DNA from: Pseudomonadota bacterium
Lineage (GTDB): Bacteria; Pseudomonadota; Gammaproteobacteria; Burkholderiales; Rhodocyclaceae
Assembly (NCBI GenBank): GCA_029780075.1
Contig: JAKOZI010000054.1
Coordinates: 1-36,403 of the forward strand
Length of the DNA stretch: 36,403 nt
Direction of reading: 5' to 3'
Below, in pieces: positions 7,366 to 13,213 of this stretch (position 1 is its first letter; each line of letters starts with the position of its first letter). The notes under the pieces were generated by a model. It made no database searches and was not told where the DNA came from. It saw only the letters and a program-made list of their open reading frames with translations. The position numbers and the translations under genes are program-made.

Positions 7366-7773
7366 ATGCCTGAGATACCACTATCCTGGCTCGATGGAGA
7401 ACCAGACGAACCCCAGATCACTGACCTGTGCCTCGCCTATCAGAAAATCTGCGAGCTAGGCATCGCAATGAATCTGCACCCGGCGAACCAGCATCCCGGC
7501 TGCCTGGAAATACGCCTCGATGATCACTGGCAGATCTCATTCAACGGCCACCAGCGCCCCATGCCGTGCGCGCACGGGCATGGCGTGAAGGTCTACCCAT
7601 TCAACGCCTACGTCCGCTACAACGGCCTCCCTGCCGGCCTCATCACACCGATTGGCGGGACGATCGCCGCTGGCGAAGCGGCCAACGAAAACACGCTGCT
7701 GGCGGCACTGGATGCCGCTATTGCGCAACACAGAACGACCGCAGCGCCAGGCCAGGCCAGGAACCCCGAATAA
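7366..7773 (+). CDS. Phage-type hypothetical protein
   Basis: A 135-residue soluble protein, four bases after the previous stop, with a good ribosome site (AAAGGAG, 7355-7361). Residues about 40-95 are strand-rich and aromatic (LEIRLDDHWQISFNGHQRPM). The C-terminal LLAALDAAIAQH is a helix. Layout resembles small phage proteins of unknown role. It abuts the next gene with no spacing. Confidence 0.55.
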   Translation: MPEIPLSWLDGEPDEPQITDLCLAYQKICELGIAMNLHPANQHPGCLEIRLDDHWQISFNGHQRPMPCAHGHGVKVYPFNAYVRYNGLPAGLITPIGGTIAAGEAANENTLLAALDAAIAQHRTTAAPGQARNPE

Positions 7774-8262
7774 ATGCCCACATCCCAACGGCCGCGGCAC
7801 CGCCACAAACGCGCAAAAACCCGTAATGCACCGCTGCACTTGCCACCACACCCGGTGCAGGCCTGGCGAACATTCGAACCCATATACAGCCTGCTCCAGC
7901 AACTGCAAACCGGCAGCATCGATGCCGTGCAGGGTCGTCCGGTGATGCGGGCATGGGAGAGCAACGAGCTGCTCGAAGTCTGCCCGGCGCTTGATGGCTG
8001 GGTGTGCTGCTGGAAGCGGATTGTCGCCGGCGAGAATCTGGCGATCGATCTTAAGCCGATGGTGGTGCTGTACCGGAATTTGAAGTTCGGATTGATGCTG
8101 CAGGACAGGCATTTGATTGAGGCGATGCGCAGCACCGACGCCTGCTATCAAGCCTATCTGCGCATCCCGCGCGGCCGCATGATCGAGTACAGCCGAACTG
8201 AGCAAATCCAGATCGAAATGGAGTCTCTTGGAATACTTGAGCCACAGGAGTGCACGGAATGA
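7774..8262 (+). CDS. Phage-type hypothetical protein
   Basis: A 162-residue protein whose ATG directly follows the preceding stop. The N-terminus is strongly basic (QRPRHRHKRAKTR), then a helical body (FEPIYSLLQQLQTGSID). The sequence RAWESNELLEVCPALDGWVC and 'AYLRIPRGRMIEYSRTEQIQ' are regular but not recognised. The stop overlaps the next ATG. No function assigned. Confidence 0.55.
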   Translation: MPTSQRPRHRHKRAKTRNAPLHLPPHPVQAWRTFEPIYSLLQQLQTGSIDAVQGRPVMRAWESNELLEVCPALDGWVCCWKRIVAGENLAIDLKPMVVLYRNLKFGLMLQDRHLIEAMRSTDACYQAYLRIPRGRMIEYSRTEQIQIEMESLGILEPQECTE

Positions 8263-8615
8263 AAGCCATCGACGTCAGCAAGATGGACAACGAAGCCCTG
8301 TTCTCCAGCATCCAGTCCGAAATCGCCCAGCGCGCCGCGGCCATGCCGACCGAAGAAGATGCCATGGTCGCCATGCTGCAAGCCTTCGAGCGGCTCAAAG
8401 AACTGGGCTGGAAGGAGGCGATGTACTGCCCGAAGGACGGCACGCTGTTCTGGGCACTGGAGCCCGGATGCTCCGCCGCCGGCGTCTGCCAGTATCTTGG
8501 CACCTGGCCGACTGGCAGCTACTGGATGCACTCCGGCGGCGATCTGTGGCCCTCCCGGCCGGCGCTGTTCAAGCCCATGGACGCGCCCACAACGACATCA
8601 GGAGCCCCGACATGA
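8259..8615 (+). CDS. Phage-type hypothetical protein
   Basis: A 118-residue protein. Two in-frame ATGs exist (8250, 8259); I chose 8259 because it forms the ATGA overlap used through the operon and has AGGAG at 8246-8250. The N-terminal half is helical (MVAMLQAFERLKELGWKEAM). The C-terminal half, YCPKDGTLFWALEPG through WPTGSYWMHSGGDLWPSRP, is aromatic and beta-rich and looks like a family of phage proteins with a 'YCPKDG..F..i..G' motif. Role unknown. Confidence 0.55.
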   Translation: MKAIDVSKMDNEALFSSIQSEIAQRAAAMPTEEDAMVAMLQAFERLKELGWKEAMYCPKDGTLFWALEPGCSAAGVCQYLGTWPTGSYWMHSGGDLWPSRPALFKPMDAPTTTSGAPT

Positions 8616-8923
8616 TCGGCCCCATCGAAACCGGCACCCTAGCGACCGCGCAAATCAGCGCCAGAATCCACAGCGGCCTGGCCGTCAAGCTCACCGACGG
8701 CCGACCGGGAAAGCTCGCGATCGTCGACGAGTCCGGTACCGTGGTTGACGCCTCACCAGCCGTGGCGCGCGAGGCCTGGCTGGTGTCGATTGCCAGTTAC
8801 AAGAATTTCCTGATTGGCCAGGGCCATCTGGTGGTGCTCTCCGGGCCGATACCCGGAATCGGCGACGATCAAACTTCCGGGTTCAAGTGCCGGCAACATG
8901 AGCCACCTGCGCCACCAGTTTGA
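8612..8923 (+). CDS. Last gene of the operon, possibly truncated
   Basis: A 103-residue ORF starting at the ATGA overlap. The first 85 residues look like a normal small strand-rich protein (AVKLTDGRPGKLAIVDESG). The last 16 residues are Pro/Cys-rich and run 41 bases into the oppositely oriented antitoxin gene. That suggests the original C-terminus was replaced when the toxin-antitoxin pair arrived. I infer the truncation from composition and overlap only. Confidence 0.45.
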   Translation: MIGPIETGTLATAQISARIHSGLAVKLTDGRPGKLAIVDESGTVVDASPAVAREAWLVSIASYKNFLIGQGHLVVLSGPIPGIGDDQTSGFKCRQHEPPAPPV

Positions 8924-9197
8924 CCCCCAATGCCGTGCATACTCGGCTGACGGTATCGAAGCGCGGCTGCGCATCGGGACGCAGTGCCTTGTAAAGCGCC
9001 TCGCGGGTGATACCGGATGCCTTGGCAATATCGCTCATGCCGCGCGCCCTGGCGATGTCGCCCAAGGCCGCCGCCAGCAAGGCGGGGTCGTTCTCTTCAA
9101 GGATGACGGTGATGTATTCGGCAATGGCCTGCTCGCTGTCGAGATGCTCGGAGAAATCGAACTCGGGCAGATCGGAAACCTTGATTTTTGGGGTCAT
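8883..9197 (-). CDS. HigA-type addiction-module antitoxin
   Basis: A 104-residue antitoxin of the COG3636-type 'addiction module antidote' family. The N-terminus (FDFSEHLDSEQAIAEYITVI) precedes a Cro/C1-type helix-turn-helix at residues about 54-95: MSDIAKASGITREALYKALR, then a third helix (FDTVSRVCTALGVKL). It would neutralise the adjacent toxin and repress the promoter. The order is toxin first, antitoxin second, with three bases between them, as in higBA-like systems. The tail overlaps the operon gene on the other strand by 41 bases. Confidence 0.85.
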   Translation of the reverse strand: MTPKIKVSDLPEFDFSEHLDSEQAIAEYITVILEENDPALLAAALGDIARARGMSDIAKASGITREALYKALRPDAQPRFDTVSRVCTALGVKLVAQVAHVAGT

Positions 9198-9200
9198 GAT

Positions 9201-9497
9201 TCAATCCTCCACGGTAGTGGCCATCTTGATGGCCTTGGCAATATCGGCGGACTGCGTCGACTTCTCACCGCCGCCCAGCATCACGATCAGCACCGCGCCG
9301 CGCTGAACAAAGTACATGCGCCAGCCTGGACCGAAGTGTTCACGCATCTCGAACACGCCCTCGCCGACCGGCTTCACATCGCCCAGATTGCCCAGCGTCG
9401 CCTTGCGCAAACGCGCCAGCAAACGGCGATGCGTCAAGCCATCCTTCAGGCCGAAGAGCCACGTATTGAATTCGTCGGTGCGCCTGATCGAGAACAT
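9201..9497 (-). CDS. RelE/HigB-type toxin
   Basis: A 98-residue toxin of the RelE/ParE superfamily, COG3657-type 'addiction module killer protein'. Visible features: the N-terminal FNTWLFGLKDGLTHRRLLAR helix, then RLRKATLGNLGDVKPVGEGV, followed by EMREHFGPGWRMYFVQRG, in which the 'FGPGYR.Y' motif carries a putative catalytic arginine. Such toxins are ribosome-dependent mRNA endonucleases. The start is the ATG at 9497, only nine bases from the operator palindrome, so the leader must be very short or absent. Confidence 0.85.
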   Translation of the reverse strand: MFSIRRTDEFNTWLFGLKDGLTHRRLLARLRKATLGNLGDVKPVGEGVFEMREHFGPGWRMYFVQRGAVLIVMLGGGEKSTQSADIAKAIKMATTVED

Positions 9498-9505
9498 GCG
9501 CAGAT

Positions 9506-9523
9506 TGTAATCGAACGATTACA
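9506..9523. promoter_or_regulatory. Operator palindrome of the higBA-type module
   Basis: TGTAATCG (9506-9513), two bases AA, then CGATTACA (9516-9523): a perfect eight-base inverted repeat just upstream of the toxin start on the reverse strand. Its size and place fit binding by the HTH antitoxin dimer for self-repression. Confidence 0.75.
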
Positions 9524-9572
9524 GAACGTCCATCCGTTTGACTTTCCAGAAACGACGCGGCATGATGCCCCT

Positions 9573-9657
9573 GCCACGGAAAAAAACGTGGCCGGGATTG
9601 GAACCCCGTCTTGGAGCGGCGATCAGCCGCACAGTGCGTTTGCCATGCGGCTTTTTT
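9573..9657 (+). other. Two hairpins upstream of the C4-like RNA
   Basis: GCCACG (9573-9578) and CGTGGC (9587-9592) enclose an A-rich loop. GCCGCA (9626-9631) and TGCGGC (9646-9651) enclose 14 bases and are followed by T6 (9652-9657), a terminator-like shape. They lie between the higBA operator and the C4-like RNA. They may terminate transcription, or be part of the leader of the RNA. I cannot tell which from the sequence. Confidence 0.45.
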
Positions 9658-9670
9658 GTCGCCTTGGTGC

Positions 9671-9760
9671 GTCCAGTTATGGGCGGCCGGGCGGGAGGAG
9701 CCGCAAGGCTCGCCGTTGCTCCAGCGGTAGTTCCAACTCTCGTTCGGTCGCCCACCCCTC
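9671..9760 (+). ncRNA. C4-type antisense RNA upstream of the antirepressor gene
   Basis: The core is closed by TGGGCG (9680-9685) pairing with CGCCCA (9749-9754). Inside is a GNRA-capped hairpin GAGCC-GCAA-GGCTC (9698-9711). Next is a loop TTGCTCCAG (9716-9724) held by CCG/CGG. TGCTCCAG (9717-9724) is exactly complementary to CTGGAGCA (9793-9800), which contains the ribosome site of the antirepressor gene. GTTCCAA (9730-9736) is complementary to TTGGAAC (9761-9767). This matches the known layout of the P1/P7 C4 RNA, which silences ant through two complementary sites. The GGGCGGCC...GCCCACCC frame also resembles C4 RNAs of enterobacterial prophages. Ends are approximate. Confidence 0.7.
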
Positions 9761-9805
9761 TTGGAACAGGGGTTGGCGGTTCAAAACCGCAACTGGAGCA
9801 CCACC

Positions 9806-10552
9806 ATGAGCACTCAATCTGCTTGCGCGCTCGCGCCAGCCGTTTTCACCTTCACTACCCACACCCTGCGCGTCGTCATGATCGACGGCAACCCATGGTT
9901 CGTCGCCGCCGACGTTTGCGCGGCACTTGACATCGGAAACAACCGTATGGCCGTCGAGAAACTGGACGACGACGAAAAGGGTGTCAGTTCAATTGACACC
10001 CCTGGCGGCCAGCAAGAAATGCTGATCGTCAACGAGTCCGGCCTGAACGCCATCATTCTGCGCTGCCGCGACGCGATGACCCAAGGCACCGTCGCCCATC
10101 GCTACCGGAAGTGGGTCACCTCCGAAGTTCTCCCCTCGATCCGCAAGACCGGCGCCTACATCGCCCGTGAAGCGATGCGCCCGGCGCTGACCGACGAGCA
10201 GCAGAAGGAGATCGCCAGCGCGATCCAGATGATGGCTCATGACTGGGCTTTCGGAGAAAGCTCGCAGAACTGGATCTACAACCACCTGCGCGTCGCCTTC
10301 CAGGTCGCCCGCTGGCAGGACATCCCAGCAGAGCAGTTCCCAGCCGTCAAGGCCCTTGTCGAGAGCAAGCGCGAACCCATTCGGCAGTTCGTCGACTTCC
10401 TCTTCGAAGCGCGATCCTACTTTGCAAAGGAAGTGCTAGGAGCCGGAACGCCATGGACACCGGCCATTCAGCGGAAGCTCTCGCAGGAAATGGGCCGCCG
10501 CGTCATCCTGCCGCCGAAGGTCGATTGGCTGGCGCTGGCGGAGAAAAAATAA
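9806..10552 (+). CDS. BRO-N domain phage antirepressor
   Basis: A 248-residue protein. Residues about 12-115 form a BRO-N (Bro-like) DNA-binding domain: TLRVVMIDGNPWFVAADVCA, ALDIGN, MLIVNESGLNAIILRCRDAM and HRYRKWVTSEVLPSIRKTGA are all canonical. The C-terminal 130 residues are helical and less conserved, as usual for Ant-type proteins. Such antirepressors inactivate phage repressors. I chose the ATG at 9806, with GGAG at 9795-9798, because that ribosome site is the C4 target; an in-frame ATG at 9761 would start inside the RNA region. Its expression is probably blocked by the C4-like RNA. Confidence 0.85.
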   Translation: MSTQSACALAPAVFTFTTHTLRVVMIDGNPWFVAADVCAALDIGNNRMAVEKLDDDEKGVSSIDTPGGQQEMLIVNESGLNAIILRCRDAMTQGTVAHRYRKWVTSEVLPSIRKTGAYIAREAMRPALTDEQQKEIASAIQMMAHDWAFGESSQNWIYNHLRVAFQVARWQDIPAEQFPAVKALVESKREPIRQFVDFLFEARSYFAKEVLGAGTPWTPAIQRKLSQEMGRRVILPPKVDWLALAEKK

Positions 10553-10563
10553 AGGAGAAAGTC

Positions 10564-11109
10564 ATGCATGAACTTGTGAAAGCTGAATACCAGACTTTTG
10601 AAGTCATGTTTAGCGAAGAAGGTTGGTTCAACGCGACCAAGGCCGCTGAGAAATATGGGAAACGTCCAGTCTTGTACTGCATACGCTTCAAACATGGGCT
10701 CATGAAGGTAGGTTGTACAGCCACTATGGCCAAACGACTTACTGGAATTCTTTCGCACGGCTTACTCAACCCACTGTTTGAGAGTCTTGTTGTTGTTCCT
10801 GTGTGCGGCACATCCCATCTTAATAAATGTGAGAAGACGGCATTGCGCCTGTTTGCTATCGCAGCCAAACAATACGGGCAGGAAACTTTTTTCAGCATAG
10901 AGGCTTCAACCGCCAAAGCAATCCTGCGTCACGCAGCAAAGAAAGTGATCATGACCACACGTCACCAACCCCCGTTTACAGAGGCTGATTACCTCGACAT
11001 AGCCACCAAATCTGGATTGCTCAGGTCATTGCAGTGGCTGGCCAAACAAAAGCTTGAGAAGTACGCCAGCGAACAGCGGGCGGTTCATGTGCCGGCGCTG
11101 GCAGAATGA
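10564..11109 (+). CDS. KilA-N-like / T5orf172 (GIY-YIG-like) protein
   Basis: A 181-residue protein, 11 bases after the antirepressor stop, with ribosome site AAAGGAG (10553-10559). Residues about 18-34 (SEEGWFNATKAAEKYGKRP) match the core of a KilA-N DNA-binding domain, but only the core. Residues about 36-105 (LYCIRFKHGLMKVGCTATMA, KRL, then NKCEKTALRLFA) match the T5orf172/MUG113 group of GIY-YIG-like nucleases: 'Y-[IV]', 'K-G-T', 'R-L', and a following Glu. Base composition is lower in GC than its neighbours. BRO-N and T5orf172 often sit in one protein; here they are two adjacent genes. Confidence 0.65.
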   Translation: MHELVKAEYQTFEVMFSEEGWFNATKAAEKYGKRPVLYCIRFKHGLMKVGCTATMAKRLTGILSHGLLNPLFESLVVVPVCGTSHLNKCEKTALRLFAIAAKQYGQETFFSIEASTAKAILRHAAKKVIMTTRHQPPFTEADYLDIATKSGLLRSLQWLAKQKLEKYASEQRAVHVPALAE

Positions 11110-11134
11110 TGAAACCCCGACAAGGAGCAATTGC

Positions 11135-11611
11135 ATGGAACTCTTGGATTACGTAGAAGCCGCGGCCAAGGACAATGCCGCGTTTCACTTGGGAAATGCA
11201 GACGTGTTGGCACGGGAGAGCAACACCCTGCTTAACATCCTGCTGGCCGGCGCTGGCGGCTCGCTGGCTTACCTGATCACTTTGCTGGACAAGGGGTCAG
11301 CCTTGTGGATGAAGGCCGGCGTGGCATCGATTGCCTTGTACCTGTTTCTTGTCGCCGCGTTGTTGCTGTTGAAGTGTCTGTACATCAGGCCATTCTTCCC
11401 GGCAACGAACGAGCCGAAAAATCTCATGGCCCCGGAATACCCCCTTGAAAGCATCCGGCGTGTGGAACTCCAGAACCGGCAGGCGTGCATCGATGCGAAC
11501 AGGGACCGGAACGACACGGTCGGCATGTGGCTGAATCGCTGCCGGGCACTGGCAACGGCAACGCCGATCGTGTTCGCCGTAGTCTCCTTGGCGGTCCTGG
11601 TGGTCGATTGA
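11135..11611 (+). CDS. Three-helix membrane protein of unknown function
   Basis: A 158-residue protein with ribosome site AAGGAG (11122-11127). An N-terminal cytoplasmic helix (residues 1-25) precedes two membrane helices (about 28-48 and 52-76), a soluble loop of about 55 residues (PEYPLESIRRVELQNRQACI), and a third membrane helix at the C-terminus (TATPIVFAVVSLAVLVV). This order is like that of PycTM-type membrane effectors of nucleotide-signalling defence. That is topology only; no cyclase that makes the signal is adjacent. The long hairpin 60 bases downstream probably ends the transcript. Confidence 0.55.
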   Translation: MELLDYVEAAAKDNAAFHLGNADVLARESNTLLNILLAGAGGSLAYLITLLDKGSALWMKAGVASIALYLFLVAALLLLKCLYIRPFFPATNEPKNLMAPEYPLESIRRVELQNRQACIDANRDRNDTVGMWLNRCRALATATPIVFAVVSLAVLVVD

Positions 11612-11669
11612 CCGGCTCTCGATCACGGCGCCCCGGAGACGGCATGGGAATGACGGGCTCTGGATTGGT

Positions 11670-11722
11670 CACAGCAAGTTCAATCCCCCTTACGACTTCC
11701 ACAGGGGATTGAATTTGCTGTG
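11670..11722 (+). terminator. Long hairpin, probable end of the island transcript
   Basis: The arms 11670-11688 and 11704-11722 are 19 bases each and pair at every position except one G-U wobble, with a 15-base loop. Downstream is a T-rich stretch (GGTTTTGTCTTTC). It fits a strong terminator for the antirepressor operon. Such a long stem is more than termination needs, so it could also be a small palindromic mobile element or a recombination site near the right edge of the island. Confidence 0.6.
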
Positions 11723-11879
11723 GTTTTGTCTTTCTACAGCGGTATACATTCAGACTCATACCGGCATCCTAACGAGACGAACCCGATATTTTTCGGATTG
11801 GACATGAACTACGGCTCAGATTGAAAGAGCGGAGTATACAGCCCCACTCACTGCTCCGACCCGAAACCCACAACACGCT

Positions 11880-12623
11880 TCAACAATCGCCGGCCTCATC
11901 TTCCCCAAAGTAGCCGGAAAACTCGTGGGCGTAACAAGGCGGCGATGAGTATTGAGCGATCGATTCACCTCGCGCGCACTCGCCATCGTTCCTGGGAGCA
12001 GTTGCCGTATCGCCCGCAGGACAGTGAATCACGAACACCTTGCAATCCTGGCCGTGATCGAGCAAGGTACGCTGCACCCGATCCTGCCAGATTGCTCCAA
12101 AGCGTCGCTGCTCCTCGGGATCGGCCTGCCCACTCAGGCTGCGCTGCAGCAGCAAGGCCATCGCAGGATCGCTGGGTACTTGTCGGACATGCGCGGCAAC
12201 GTCAACATGTGCACCGGTATCGGTGCGTGTGAAACGCATGTCGAGCTGCAGGTCGACGTTGAAGAGCAGGAGGTTGCGCCGGTCGAAGCGTCCGGCCAAG
12301 CCTTTGAAACCCGTGTCGCTGGTCGCGCCGGTGAGCAGCGACACGATGTTCGCCATGACGCCAGTCACCCCGAACGTTCGATCATCGCGAAATTCGACAC
12401 GGATGCCGCCACGTTCCGGGAGTTCTCCGCGATACAGCGTGCCCAGCGCCCGGTAGGTCAGCCAGTACGCGCTCGCCACCGTCGGACACGAATGTCCGGC
12501 GAGCTTGACCGCATCGATGTAGCCGTACTCGATCACGCCATCCTCGACGGCGCCAAGGAACGCTGCGAGTGGGTCGCGCATTCTCAAGCGCGGTACGGCA
12601 TCGAAAAACTCTGGGTAAGACAT
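11880..12623 (-). CDS. FmdE-domain protein
   Basis: A 247-residue protein. Residues about 36-150 match the FmdE fold: YIDAVKLAGHSCPTVASAYW with His44 and Cys46 as the usual metal-site residues, then LTYRALGTLY, EFRDDRTFGVTGVMANIVSL, and a 'DRRNLLLFNV' strand. FmdE proteins bind metal; the original is linked to molybdenum formylmethanofuran dehydrogenase, but bacterial relatives are uncharacterised. I set the start at the ATG at 12623 because a GAGGAG site lies upstream, instead of the ORF start 26 codons earlier, which is inside other gene fragments. The last 45 residues are Cys/Ser/Glu-rich and unlike the family, so the C-terminus may be altered. Confidence 0.7.
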   Translation of the reverse strand: MSYPEFFDAVPRLRMRDPLAAFLGAVEDGVIEYGYIDAVKLAGHSCPTVASAYWLTYRALGTLYRGELPERGGIRVEFRDDRTFGVTGVMANIVSLLTGATSDTGFKGLAGRFDRRNLLLFNVDLQLDMRFTRTDTGAHVDVAAHVRQVPSDPAMALLLQRSLSGQADPEEQRRFGAIWQDRVQRTLLDHGQDCKVFVIHCPAGDTATAPRNDGECARGESIAQYSSPPCYAHEFSGYFGEDEAGDC

Positions 12624-12644
12624 GGCATTCTCCTCTTTTACTCT

Positions 12645-12776
12645 GCCGAGGGCGTGGAAACCGAGGCGCAGTGCGAGTTTCTCGAAGCGCACGGATGCCA
12701 TGCCTGTCAGGGTTATCTGTTCAACCGACCTTTGCCGATCGAAGACCTGGCGTTGTCGCTACCCGACAGTGCTGGA
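12645..12776 (+). pseudogene. Fragment of an EAL-domain phosphodiesterase gene
   Basis: In frame, 12645 onward reads AEGVETEAQCEFLEAHGCHA, then CQGYLFNRPLPIEDLALSLP. This is the exact C-terminal signature of EAL domains ('AEGVET..Q...L...GC...QGY.FSRP-P'). The rest of the domain, including the EAL motif and catalytic residues, is missing, and no start or proper stop follows. The fragment sits on the opposite strand to its neighbours, squeezed between the FmdE ribosome site and an alpha/beta hydrolase fragment. It is a dead gene end. Confidence 0.75.
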
Positions 12777-12779
12777 CGA

Positions 12780-12870
12780 TCGCTTCCAGCAGCCGCGTCT
12801 GCACTCCCGGCGGCAGATCGTGCCCCATCCCCTTGATGATCTGCACGGGTATCGACGATCGAGCAGGGTC
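12780..12870 (-). pseudogene. C-terminal fragment of an alpha/beta hydrolase
   Basis: Reverse-strand reading gives VQIIKGMGHDLPPGVQTRLL followed by EAIVQHC. The 'I.GMGHDLP' motif holds the catalytic histidine found near the C-terminus of alpha/beta hydrolases. Nucleophile and acid are absent, so the fragment is not functional. It follows the wax-ester-synthase fragment in a different reading frame, suggesting a deletion joined two genes that once lay in tandem. Boundaries are estimates. Confidence 0.6.
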
Positions 12871-12879
12871 GAGTGCATC

Positions 12880-13192
12880 CGCTGACGCACGCCTCAAGTT
12901 CGCCGAAGCCGGCCGCTGAGGGCAGGACGATGCGGCGCAGATGCTGCGAGAAATCGGGGATGCCCCCGTCGATCCACACCAGGTTGGCCAAATGCAGGGG
13001 CATCGGCGCCAACCGGGAGGGAAAGAACGGGGCCGGAGCAAGGCGCGGTAGCAGTCGTCGCCTGATCTCGCTGCCGAAGTCCCCGGTTGCTGCAGGCAGC
13101 GGATCGATCAGGTACAGCGTCGCCACATGCATCGGCGTGGATGGTGTTTCGAGGTGCAGAAACGCTCCATCCAAGCCACTCATGTTTCTCAT
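12880..13192 (-). pseudogene. N-terminal fragment of a wax ester synthase / DGAT
   Basis: The ORF starts (ATG at 13192, GAGGGA upstream) with MRNMSGLDGAFLHLETPSTP, then MHVATLYLIDP, the typical start of the wax ester synthase/acyl-CoA:diacylglycerol acyltransferase family. Homology continues (MPLHLANLVWIDGGIPDFSQ, then HLRRIVLPSA) to about residue 104. It then ends before the catalytic HHxxxDG motif, so the enzyme is inactive. Full members are about 450 residues. The remainder of the open frame is unrelated sequence antisense to the other fragments. Confidence 0.75.
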
Positions 13193-13213
13193 TGGCAATC
13201 CCTCAACGCTGCC

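Noticed and set aside
8228..8923. Long 231-residue version of the last operon ORF
   Set aside because: Its first 128 residues overlap the preceding gene in another frame; the ATGA-coupled start at 8612 fits the operon.
9718..9803. tRNA-like shape: GCTCCAG pairing with CTGGAGC followed by A-CCA, and a TTCAAAA T-loop-like segment
   Set aside because: The anticodon loop is eight bases and the D-arm is missing. The end of the 'tRNA' is the ribosome site of the antirepressor. The complementarity is better explained as a C4-type antisense pairing.
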